Assembly (NCBI RefSeq): GCF_018614095.1
Contig: NZ_JAGGOY010000024.1
Span: 22,010 to 86,009 of the forward strand
Origin: Streptomyces sp. ISL-87
GTDB taxonomy: Bacteria > Actinomycetota > Actinomycetes > Streptomycetales > Streptomycetaceae
Direction of reading: 5' to 3'
Length of the DNA stretch: 64,000 nt
How positions within the stretch are numbered: the first letter of the stretch is position 1; every line of letters starts with the position of its first letter. Made by a program: the position numbers and the translations under genes. Of this stretch, positions 27,478 to 34,910 are shown piece by piece. The notes below the pieces were generated by a model, which did no database searches, had not been told where the DNA came from, and saw only the letters and a program-made list of their open reading frames with translations.

Positions 27478-28683
27478 GTGCAGAATTTATCGGCTTCGCT
27501 GAACGTCGTCGTCATCGCGGTCGGCCTGTGGCAGGTGCTCTCCGAGCCGCACGTCATCGGCGACTGGACGCAGGCGCTGACCGCCGAGCACGGCAACCCG
27601 ATCATGATGGTCGCCATCGCCCTCCTCGTCTTCCCCAAGCTCGCCCTCGGCATGTCCGGGTTCGAGACTGGTGTCGCGGTCATGCCGCACGTCCAAGGAG
27701 ACCCGGACGACACCGAAGCCAATCCCGCCGGCCGGATCCGCGACACCAAGAAGGCGACCATCCTGATCCTGTGGTTCGCGGGCTCCTCGGCCATGGCCGG
27801 CCTGCTCAACCTGATGCCGCGCTACCTGCCCCGCTACGGCATGGCCCCGCACTGGGCCCGCGCCCTGCGGCCGATGGTGATCGTGTTCACCCTCATAGCC
27901 TTCCTCGTCACCTGGCTGTTCAACGCCGACGTCGACGCCCAGGGCGGCGCATACGCCACCGGTGTCCTCGTGCTCTTCACCTCCGCCGGCGTCGCCGTCA
28001 CCATCGCGGCCCGCCGCGCCGGCCAGCGCGGCTGGACCGTCGCCTTCGCCGCGATCTCCGCCGTGCTGCTCTACACCACCGCGATCAACGTCGTCGAACG
28101 CCCCGACGGCGTGAAGATCGGCGCCTGCTTCATCGCGGGCATCATGGCCCTCTCCCTGCTGTCCCGCCTCGCCCGAGTCTTCGAACTGCGCGTCACGCAC
28201 GTGGAGCTCGACGACATGGCGGAACGTTTCATCCGGGACACCGCCAACCGCACGATCCGCTTCATCGCGAACGAGCCCGACAGCCGGGACCTCGACGAGT
28301 ACCGGCAGAAGAAGCAGCAGATCCGCGCCGACAACGACATCCCGTCCGAAGACGACGTCATGTTCGTCGAGGTCACCGTCCTGGACGCGTCCGAGTTCGA
28401 ATCCGGGCTCCGCGTGCGTGGCGAGGTCCTGCACGATCGCTACCGCGTCCTGACCCTGGAGAGCTCCAGCATCCCCAACGCGCTGGCCGCCTTCCTCCTG
28501 TACGTCCGTGACGAGACCGGGCAGCGCCCCCACATCTACTTCGAGTGGACCGAGGGCAACCCGATGGCCAACTTCCTCCGGCTCTTCCTCTTCGGCCAGG
28601 GCGAGGTCGCCCCCGTCACCCGCGAGGTCATCCGAGAGGCCGAACCGGACCGCTCCCGCCGCCCCCACGTCCACGCCGGCTGA
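27478..28683 (+). pseudogene. APC-family transporter lacking its N-terminal half
   Basis: The frame gives [35 protein letters not shown], several further spans and a soluble C-terminal domain ending normally. It corresponds to the last two thirds of a large APC-type transporter; roughly the first 200 residues with the substrate-binding helices are missing. The segment from the KimA-like stop to 27478 is a low-complexity GCGTCC-rich tract, the likely deletion point. The remainder is unmutated, so the loss may be recent, and a shortened product from the GTG at 27478 cannot be excluded. Confidence 0.65.
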
Positions 28684-28693
28684 CGCCAAGGAG

Positions 28694-28743
28694 ATCCCGC
28701 CGCACCCTCGCCTCGATGAGATTGCGGCGGGATTCTCACATCT
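28694..28743. terminator. Hairpin terminator
   Basis: 11-base perfect stem (ATCCCGCCGCA / TGCGGCGGGAT) with a 28-base loop, 11 bases after the transporter stop. Placed where the rightward unit should end. Confidence 0.6.
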
Positions 28744-28793
28744 GTGGCCTCCTCACGAGTCGGCCTCCTTTGGGGGGTGTCTAAACTCCGCGG

Positions 28794-29021
28794 ATGAGCA
28801 ACAACCTGCGGTGCACCCATTGCGGCACGACCGGCCTGGAACCCGGCTTCGTCGAGGACGCCGGCCAGAACTCCCGCGGTTACGCCCGCTGGATCGCCGG
28901 CGCCTTGGAGCGGGGTCCCTTCGGCGGCGCCAAGCGGTGGGGGAAGCCCACCTGGCAGATAGACGCCTTCCGCTGCCCCAACTGCGCCCACCTCGAACTC
29001 TTCGCAGGCACTCGCGCCTGA
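28794..29021 (+). CDS. Small zinc-ribbon protein, unknown
   Basis: 75 residues with two CxxC pairs, CTHCGTTGLEPGF at the start and CPNCAHLELF near the end, which should bind one zinc ion. No catalytic motif. Stand-alone gene between the terminator and the synthetase leader region. Proteins of this sort are common and uncharacterised in Streptomyces. Confidence 0.65.
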   Translation: MSNNLRCTHCGTTGLEPGFVEDAGQNSRGYARWIAGALERGPFGGAKRWGKPTWQIDAFRCPNCAHLELFAGTRA

Positions 29022-29157
29022 ACCCCAAGACACCATGGTTGGCCGATGCGGCCGTCGAATTCGGCCCTGCCGTACGGGGTGTCGCGGCCGGGGCCGGACG
29101 GGCAGACACGCGGGGCTCTTCGAGCCGAACTGCCCTCTGGCTCAAGGGGGCTGACCC

Positions 29158-29163
29158 TATGAT
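29158..29163 (+). promoter_or_regulatory. Candidate -10 element of the trpS leader
   Basis: TATGAT lies seven bases before the ATG of the Trp-rich leader peptide. If it is used, transcription would start at or very near that ATG, giving a leaderless leader peptide. No clear -35 hexamer is seen at 17-18 bases upstream. Confidence 0.4.
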
Positions 29164-29169
29164 GGGCGC

Positions 29170-29211
29170 ATGCATCGTTCGTCATGTCTGAGCTGGTGGC
29201 GCTCCGGGTAG
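29170..29211 (+). CDS. Trp attenuator leader peptide
   Basis: 13-codon reading frame MHRSSCLSWWRSG with tandem Trp codons at 29194-29199, lying 109 bases upstream of the tryptophanyl-tRNA synthetase gene. The first hairpin begins at the codon after the two Trp codons, the geometry of ribosome-mediated attenuation. Streptomyces coelicolor controls its antibiotic-resistant auxiliary synthetase by this mechanism. Confidence 0.75.
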   Translation: MHRSSCLSWWRSG

Positions 29212-29260
29212 GAGCGGCCGCCTTTCACGCATGACCGGGCCGTCGGATGGATGGCCTTTT
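29200..29260 (+). promoter_or_regulatory. Transcription attenuator of trpS
   Basis: Region 1:2 hairpin CGCTCC/GGAGCG (29200-29205 with 29211-29216, loop GGGTA containing the leader stop). Terminator stem GGCCGTC/GATGGCC (29238-29244 with 29250-29256) followed by TTTT. Alternative pairing CGGCC (29215-29219) with GGCCG (29238-29242) would act as antiterminator when the ribosome stalls on the Trp codons. This predicts induction of the synthetase when charged Trp-tRNA is low. Confidence 0.7.
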
Positions 29261-29320
29261 GAGTCCCTGGAGCCAGGGTTCGGGCCACCTTGACGGTGAG
29301 ACCAACCACCAGGAGACCTT

Positions 29321-30433
29321 GTGAACACCACCCCCGTGACCGTGAGCCCCGAAGCCTCCGCCGCAGGCACCCCCGCCGACACGCTCGGGACATCTGCCGC
29401 GCAGGCCCGCAGCGCGGCGCTCGAAGAGCTGATCCTCAAGGATCCCGGACAGTTCCGCGTGCTGACCGGCGACCGCCCCACCGGCCGCCTGCACCTGGGG
29501 CACTACTTCGGCACACTGCACAACCGCGTACGTCTCCAGAACCTGGGCGTGGAGATGTTCGTGATCATCGCGGACTACCAGGTCCTGACCGACCGCGATG
29601 TGGCGGACAACCTGACCGAGCACGTCGAGGAACTCGTCCTGGACTACCTCGCCATCGGCGTGGACCCGGCACGCACCACGATCTTCACGCACAGCGCCAT
29701 CCCCGCCCTCAACCAGCTGATGCTGCCCTTCCTCAGCCTCGTCTCGGTCGCCGAGCTCAACCGCAACCCCACCGTCAAGGACGAGATCACCCACTCGCGG
29801 CAGTCCGCCGTCAGCGGCCTCATGTTCACCTACCCCGTCCACCAGGCCGCCGACATCCTCTTCTGCAAGGGCAATCTGGTCCCCGTCGGCCAGGACCAGC
29901 TCCCGCACCTCGAACTCACCCGCACGATCGCCCGCCGCTTCAACGACCGCTACGGCAACGGCACCGCCGTTTTCCCCCAGCCCGATGCCCTCCTGTCGAG
30001 CGCACCGCTCCTGCTCGGCACGGACGGCACCAAGATGAGCAAGAGCCGCGGCAATGCCGTCAGCCTGTCCGCCGACGCCGACGAGACCGCCCGCCTGCTC
30101 AAGGGCGCCAAGACCGACGCCGAGCGCCACATCACTTACGACCCGGCCACCCGCCCCGAGGTGTCCTCCCTCCTCCTGTTGGCAGCCCTCTGTCAGAACC
30201 GAACCCCCCAGCAGGTGGCCGACGACATCGGCTCCGCGGGAGCCGCCGCGCTGAAGAAGACCGTGACCGAGGCGGTCAATGAGTACCTGGCCCCGATCAG
30301 GGCCCGCCGGGCCGAGTACGCGCAGGACCGCGCCTTCCTCCGCCAGACGCTGCGCGAAGGCAACGAGCGGGCGCGAGCGGTGGCCGACGCCACGCTCGCC
30401 GAGGTCCGTAGCGCCATGAACAGTCACTACTGA
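29321..30433 (+). CDS. trpS: Auxiliary tryptophanyl-tRNA synthetase, probable antibiotic-resistant type
   Basis: 370-residue class I synthetase: HLGH signature in TGRLHLGHYFGTL and the KMSKS loop in GTDGTKMSKSRGN. An N-terminal extension of about 35 residues precedes the catalytic fold. GTG start with AGGAG five bases upstream. The sequence resembles the auxiliary synthetases that resist indolmycin or chuangxinmycin, and it stands directly before a biosynthetic cluster that fits chuangxinmycin, so self-resistance is inferred. The attenuator upstream supports induction by synthetase inhibition. Confidence 0.88.
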   Translation: MNTTPVTVSPEASAAGTPADTLGTSAAQARSAALEELILKDPGQFRVLTGDRPTGRLHLGHYFGTLHNRVRLQNLGVEMFVIIADYQVLTDRDVADNLTEHVEELVLDYLAIGVDPARTTIFTHSAIPALNQLMLPFLSLVSVAELNRNPTVKDEITHSRQSAVSGLMFTYPVHQAADILFCKGNLVPVGQDQLPHLELTRTIARRFNDRYGNGTAVFPQPDALLSSAPLLLGTDGTKMSKSRGNAVSLSADADETARLLKGAKTDAERHITYDPATRPEVSSLLLLAALCQNRTPQQVADDIGSAGAAALKKTVTEAVNEYLAPIRARRAEYAQDRAFLRQTLREGNERARAVADATLAEVRSAMNSHY

Positions 30434-30440
30434 AGCAGCC

Positions 30441-30469
30441 CCCCGGCCCGGTGAGACACCGGGCCGGGG
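30441..30469. terminator. Terminator after trpS
   Basis: 12-base perfect stem (CCCCGGCCCGGT / ACCGGGCCGGGG), loop GAGAC, 8 bases after the trpS stop. It separates the resistance gene from the biosynthetic operon, which therefore needs its own promoter in 30470-30570. In that gap, 30543-30559 forms a second small hairpin (GTCCCGT/ACGGGAC). Confidence 0.8.
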
Positions 30470-30587
30470 TCTCCCTTTCCTCGAGCGCCCCTCCAGGCAC
30501 CTTTGAGATTCCTTCGAGGATCTCGGCACACGCTTGGTTCCAGTCCCGTTCGACGGGACACCGAGGCAAACGGAGGGTGAGGCGCAG

Positions 30588-31238
30588 GTGACAGGCATGG
30601 AAAAGGATCTGTTCGGCGATCTGCCGGCGACCGTCCGATTTGAAACCGAACCTGCCAGACGTTTCCTCAGCGATGCTGTGCAGGAATACCAAAAGTGTCT
30701 GGACAGTCGCGACACCGACGGAGTACCCAGCCATCTGCCGCGTGCGTCAGGTCTGCTGTTCGGGCAGGCGAACGGTGACGAAATAACGATCAGCGACATC
30801 GAGTTCGTGCCGAACGTCCGCGACAGCGACGAGAGCGTCATGTCGGAATTCGAAGGCGCCATCGCCCCGCAGTTCGGTGATGTGTACAGGAACCCGAAGC
30901 GAGGATTCTGGTCCGACGACAAGGGCGTCCTGCAGGCGATCAAGCATCAGTCTGCGAAAGGCCTGGACCTGATGGGGTCCATCCATTCACATCCGAACTG
31001 GCATGAAATCGGCCCGCCGCACGAGCGGTACCAGGAGCTGAGTGCGCATCCGACGCAGATGGACGACTACCTCTTCGGTCAATCGTGCTGGCCCGTGAAT
31101 GTGATCTGGTACGTCCATCAGAGCGGTGGTGGCATCGCGCACCAGGTAGCGGGCTGGAGGCCCGGACCGGAGGAATGCGACAGGCTTTCCATACAGATTC
31201 CGGCGACGATCCGTGACGAATTCAACGTGGAGGTATGA
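30588..31238 (+). CDS. JAMM/MPN-domain metalloprotease, deubiquitinase-like sulfurtransferase
   Basis: About 216 residues of the Mec/JAB family. The zinc motif is GSIHSHPNW, followed by TQMDD as the likely [S/T]xxD end, with a longer linker (about 19 residues) than the usual JAMM. GTG 30588 lies ten bases after CGGAGGG; ATG 30597 is an alternative. It is immediately followed by a CysO-like sulfur carrier, its expected partner: such enzymes remove residues after the carrier's Gly-Gly or cleave the substrate-carrier thioester. In chuangxinmycin biosynthesis a protein of this kind installs sulfur; the same role is inferred here. Confidence 0.82.
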   Translation: MTGMEKDLFGDLPATVRFETEPARRFLSDAVQEYQKCLDSRDTDGVPSHLPRASGLLFGQANGDEITISDIEFVPNVRDSDESVMSEFEGAIAPQFGDVYRNPKRGFWSDDKGVLQAIKHQSAKGLDLMGSIHSHPNWHEIGPPHERYQELSAHPTQMDDYLFGQSCWPVNVIWYVHQSGGGIAHQVAGWRPGPEECDRLSIQIPATIRDEFNVEV

Positions 31239-31241
31239 ATC

Positions 31242-31523
31242 ATGGCCGATGTCAAACTGCCCGCAGCGTTCCACGTGCTGACCGGCGGACGGAAGAAGCT
31301 GCCGGTCGAGGGTGACAGCGTCCGGGAGGTGCTCGTCGGTCTGGACCGGGAGTGTCCCGGTGTCCTCGACCGACTCATGGACAAGGAAGGGTCGGTGAAG
31401 CGCTACGTCAACGTCTATCGGAACGACAGCGACATCAGGGAGCTCGCGGGCCTCGAAACGACCGTGGCGAACGACGACGTCATCTGGATAGTGCCGGCCG
31501 TAGCCGGTGGCAGCGGAGCCTAG
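31242..31523 (+). CDS. CysO/ThiS-like sulfur carrier protein
   Basis: 93-residue beta-grasp protein close to mycobacterial CysO in outline (FHVLTGGRKKLPVEGDS, RYVNVYRNDSDIREL, VIWIVPAVAGG). The C-terminus is GGSGA, that is, three residues follow the Gly-Gly that must be the last residues for thiocarboxylate formation. The JAMM protein encoded 3 bases upstream is the obvious processing enzyme. No dedicated MoeZ-type activating enzyme is in the cluster, so a housekeeping one is probably used. Confidence 0.87.
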   Translation: MADVKLPAAFHVLTGGRKKLPVEGDSVREVLVGLDRECPGVLDRLMDKEGSVKRYVNVYRNDSDIRELAGLETTVANDDVIWIVPAVAGGSGA

Positions 31524-31531
31524 GAGTCGAG

Positions 31532-32743
31532 ATGCCGGACGTCATTCCCACCGAGTTCTTCACCAATCCCGGACCCTCTCCGCACGGAAACACGGCGGAG
31601 CTCCGCTCCAAGTGTCCGGTTCACCGGATCAACGTTCCGCCCGGCGCCCAGGCGTACGCGGTCCTCTCGAACAAGGTCGTCGAGGAAGCACTCGGTGACT
31701 CGCGGCTGTCCAAGCAGGTCGAGAACCTCCCCGCCGAGTTCCGGGAAAAGGCCGTGGACAACAGCCTCCTCGTGGTCGGCAACCTGGGGTTCGCCGACGG
31801 GCCCCGGCACACCCGGCTGAAGGAACCCATCCGCCGCGCATTCCTGCCGGGCACGGTCGCACGGCTCCGCCCGCGCATCGAGGAAATCGTCAACGATCTC
31901 ATCGACGCCTTCCCGGACTCCGGCGAGGTCGACCTGCTGACCGACTTCGCGCTGCCGCTGCCGCTCACCGTCATCTGCGAGTACCTCGGGATACCGGTCG
32001 AGGACAGGCCGCTGTTCCTGCGGTGGAGCCATGTCCTCAGCCAGGGTCCGTGCACCGGAAGCGGGGAACTGAAGGCGGCGAGCGAGGAGTTCTCGGACTA
32101 CTTCACCAAGCTCGCGGCCGAGCGCCGCAAGGACCTGCGGGACGACCTGCTGAGCCTGATCATACGGGCCAGGGACGAGGGCTCGTACAGCGACCAGGAG
32201 CTGCTGTCCACGCTCCTCCTGCTGATCATCGCCGGGCACAAGACGGTGGCCAACATGATCGGCAACGGAACGGCACTGCTGCTCCGCCATCCCGAGCAGC
32301 TCGACATGCTCCGCGCCGACCCTGAGCTGATCCCCTCGGCGATCGAGGAGATCCTCCGCTTCGAAGGGTCGGCCGGCTGGGCCTCGCTGCGGACCGCCGC
32401 GGAGGACATGCACCTCGGGGGGGTCGACATCCCCAAGGGGAGCTTCGTCCACCTGTCGCTGTCCGCCGCGGGTCACGATCCCGACGTGTACGACGACCCG
32501 GAGCGTTTCGACGTCACCCGGTCACCGAACCGCCACCTGTCCTTCGGCCACGGCGCGCACTTCTGCATCGGCGCCCCGCTGGCCCGGATCCAGGGCCAGG
32601 TCGCCTTCTCCACGCTGCTGCGCCGGCTGCCAGGGCTCGACCTCGCGGTGCCTCAGGAGAAGGTCGCCTGGGTCGCGGACAGCTCGCTCAGCCGGGGCCT
32701 GCAAGCCCTCCCGGTCCGAGTGGGAGAGAGGCTGCCCCGATGA
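31532..32743 (+). CDS. Cytochrome P450, probable C-S bond-forming enzyme
   Basis: 403-residue bacterial class I P450. The haem loop is LSFGHGAHFCIGAPLARIQ and the K-helix ExxR is EEILRF. The I-helix reads LLIIAGHKTVANM: the acidic residue of the acid-alcohol pair (usually AGHET/AGxDT) is replaced by Lys, while the Thr remains. It lies 8 bases after the sulfur carrier gene and overlaps the reductase by four bases. In chuangxinmycin the P450 joins sulfur to indole C4; the same is inferred. Confidence 0.9.
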   Translation: MPDVIPTEFFTNPGPSPHGNTAELRSKCPVHRINVPPGAQAYAVLSNKVVEEALGDSRLSKQVENLPAEFREKAVDNSLLVVGNLGFADGPRHTRLKEPIRRAFLPGTVARLRPRIEEIVNDLIDAFPDSGEVDLLTDFALPLPLTVICEYLGIPVEDRPLFLRWSHVLSQGPCTGSGELKAASEEFSDYFTKLAAERRKDLRDDLLSLIIRARDEGSYSDQELLSTLLLLIIAGHKTVANMIGNGTALLLRHPEQLDMLRADPELIPSAIEEILRFEGSAGWASLRTAAEDMHLGGVDIPKGSFVHLSLSAAGHDPDVYDDPERFDVTRSPNRHLSFGHGAHFCIGAPLARIQGQVAFSTLLRRLPGLDLAVPQEKVAWVADSSLSRGLQALPVRVGERLPR

Positions 32744-33687
32744 CGGAACCACGCGGCCCGAGCATTGCGGTGGTGGGAGCCGGCGCAGTAGGCGGCTATT
32801 TCGGCGGCCGGCTCGCCGCGGCAGGGCACGACGTGCGCTTCCTGGCCCGCGGCGAGAACCTCGCTGCGCTCAGGCGAGCGGGACTGCGCGTCACCAACGG
32901 ATCGACCGACTGGTCCGTGCCCGGCGTTCGGGCGTCGGACGACCCGGACGACATCGGCCAGGTCGATTACGTGCTGCTCTGCGTCAAGACGTCGCAGCTG
33001 CCGGCGACCATCGACACCCTGGGCCCACTGGTCGGCGAGACCACTGCCGTCGTCACGGTGCAGAACGGAGTGGAGGCTCCTGAGCAGGTAGCAGCCGCCA
33101 TCGGCCGCGATCGGGTACTCCCCGGCCTGGTCAGAGTCGTCGCCACGACGGTTGGTCCGGGCGAGATCAGGCACGTGGGTCCCCCCGGTGCACTGGGCTT
33201 CGCAGAGTGGGACAGCGGTGTGTCCGACCGGGTGACACGACTGCGCGAGGTGCTGCGTGACGCCTCGGTGACCGTGCCGGAGCCGAGCGACATCTGGGCC
33301 GACTTGTGGGCGAAGTTTCTGTTGGTGGCACCGATCGGCAGCCTTGGAGCCGCCACCGGCGGCGCGACCATCGGCGAACTCCGGTCGCGACCCGGAACCC
33401 GGAACATGCTGATCGCCGGCATGGGGGAAATATATGAGACCGGGATCAAGCTCGGGATCGAACTGCCGGCGGATTCCGTGGACACGGCGACGGAGCTCAT
33501 GGACCGCCAGTCGCCCGACGTCACCTCCTCGCTGCAACGGGACATCCTGGCGGGAAGGCCGTCGGAGCTCGAAGCGTGGACCGGGGCCGTGGTTCGCCTG
33601 GCCGGCCGGGCGGGCCTGAGCGCTCCGGTCCACGAGATGCTCTACGAGCTGCTCGCCATGCGCCAGATCACCGGGAGTCGCCCGTGA
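32740..33687 (+). CDS. Ketopantoate reductase-like (PanE/ApbA) enzyme
   Basis: 315-residue NADPH-dependent 2-oxoacid reductase. The nucleotide motif is VVGAGAVGGYFGGRLAAAG at the N-terminus, followed by KTSQLPATI, VTVQNGVEAPEQVA, and the catalytic Lys in WAKFLLVAPIG. Overlaps both neighbours by four bases. In this cluster the likely substrate is an indole-3-pyruvate derivative rather than ketopantoate; reduction of the keto group would give a hydroxy acid. That assignment is by context. Confidence 0.87.
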   Translation: MTEPRGPSIAVVGAGAVGGYFGGRLAAAGHDVRFLARGENLAALRRAGLRVTNGSTDWSVPGVRASDDPDDIGQVDYVLLCVKTSQLPATIDTLGPLVGETTAVVTVQNGVEAPEQVAAAIGRDRVLPGLVRVVATTVGPGEIRHVGPPGALGFAEWDSGVSDRVTRLREVLRDASVTVPEPSDIWADLWAKFLLVAPIGSLGAATGGATIGELRSRPGTRNMLIAGMGEIYETGIKLGIELPADSVDTATELMDRQSPDVTSSLQRDILAGRPSELEAWTGAVVRLAGRAGLSAPVHEMLYELLAMRQITGSRP

Positions 33688-34775
33688 CGAACGTGAGCTT
33701 CGCAGAACGCAGCACGCTGCAGGACATGACGGCCTACCGGGCCAAAGAGTCGGCGAACGCCGACGGCAGCTCGCGCATCACCTTCGACCTTTCGAGCAAC
33801 GAACTGGCTCATCCCCCGCTGGCCACCGTGCTCGCCGGGATCGAGGAAGACCTGTCGCGACTCGGCCGCTATCCCGACCCGACGGCACGGGACCTGACCG
33901 AGGAGATCGCCAGGCACCTGTGCGTCTCCACCGATGAGGTCGCCGTCGGCCCCGGGAGTGCGGGTGTGCTCCAGCAGATCCTCCTCGGACTGTGTGGTGC
34001 CGGCGACGAAGTCGTCTACGCATGGCCGGGATTCGACGCGTATCCGCTGCTGGTCGCCATTTCCGGCGCCACCAGCGTTCACGTGCCGCTGACCGCCTCC
34101 GGGCATCACGATCTCGACGAGATCCGCACCCGGGTGAATGCGCGGACCAAAGTGGTGATCCTGTGCTCCCCGCACAATCCGACCGGAACCATCATCGATC
34201 AGGGGAAGTTGCACGCTTTCCTGCATTCTTTGCCGGATCACGTGGTCACGGTCCTCGACGAGGCCTACGTGGAGTTCGAACGCGGCGGCGATCCTCCGGG
34301 CAAGCCGGAGGTGCTGCGCGCGCACGGCAAGACCGTGGTACTGCGAACCTTCTCCAAGGCGTACGGCCTTGCCGGCCTGCGGGTCGGCTATGCGGCCGGG
34401 CCACGGCAGGTCATGGCCACCGTCCGCAAGACGGCGATTCCCTTCGGAGTGACGCGCCTCGCGGAACGAGCCGCGATCCTGTCCTTGCGCAGCGGGCCCG
34501 AACTGCGTGAACGCCTGGCCGCAGTGACCGCGGCACGGGCGGAGCTGACCGCAGGCCTGAGGGAGTTGGGGCTGCCGGTCCTGCCTTCTCACGCCAACTT
34601 CGTCTGGCTCCCGCTCACTTCGGCCGCGCAGTCCTTCGCCGAGGTCGCGGCAGCGGAGGGGGTCAAGGTCCGGGCCTCTCCGGGGCAGGGTGTACGGATC
34701 TCGGTGGGCGAGGCCGAGGCACACCGAATACTGCTGAGAGCGCTCGGCCGACGGGACCGTGGAAACTGGTTCTGA
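33684..34775 (+). CDS. HisC-like PLP aminotransferase
   Basis: 363-residue class I/II aminotransferase close to histidinol-phosphate aminotransferases: FDLSSNELAHPP, SPHNPTGT, LDEAYVEF, and the PLP lysine in TFSKAYGLAGLRVGY. The GTG overlaps the reductase stop (GTGA). Probably interconverts tryptophan (or beta-methyltryptophan) and the indolepyruvate, opening the pathway. After it comes a 135-base gap, so the next gene may have its own promoter. Confidence 0.88.
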   Translation: MTNVSFAERSTLQDMTAYRAKESANADGSSRITFDLSSNELAHPPLATVLAGIEEDLSRLGRYPDPTARDLTEEIARHLCVSTDEVAVGPGSAGVLQQILLGLCGAGDEVVYAWPGFDAYPLLVAISGATSVHVPLTASGHHDLDEIRTRVNARTKVVILCSPHNPTGTIIDQGKLHAFLHSLPDHVVTVLDEAYVEFERGGDPPGKPEVLRAHGKTVVLRTFSKAYGLAGLRVGYAAGPRQVMATVRKTAIPFGVTRLAERAAILSLRSGPELRERLAAVTAARAELTAGLRELGLPVLPSHANFVWLPLTSAAQSFAEVAAAEGVKVRASPGQGVRISVGEAEAHRILLRALGRRDRGNWF

Positions 34776-34910
34776 AATTCATGGACTACGGCTTGAGTAC
34801 TACCTGAATTTATTCCCGGCGCCTTCCCCGCCCGCCTATTCCGAGTAACCTCGGGGGAGTCGACCGGCCCGTCCCCGTATAGCGACAGACATTCTAGGGT
34901 TAGGCATCCT
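34776..34910 (+). promoter_or_regulatory. Gap with probable promoter of the methyltransferase gene
   Basis: The only sizeable gap inside the cluster; it is AT-richer than its surroundings, with TTGAGT near 34793 and TATAGC near 34879. These are too far apart to pair, so no promoter is assigned confidently. A weak AGGG...AGG site lies before the GTG at 34911. Confidence 0.3.
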
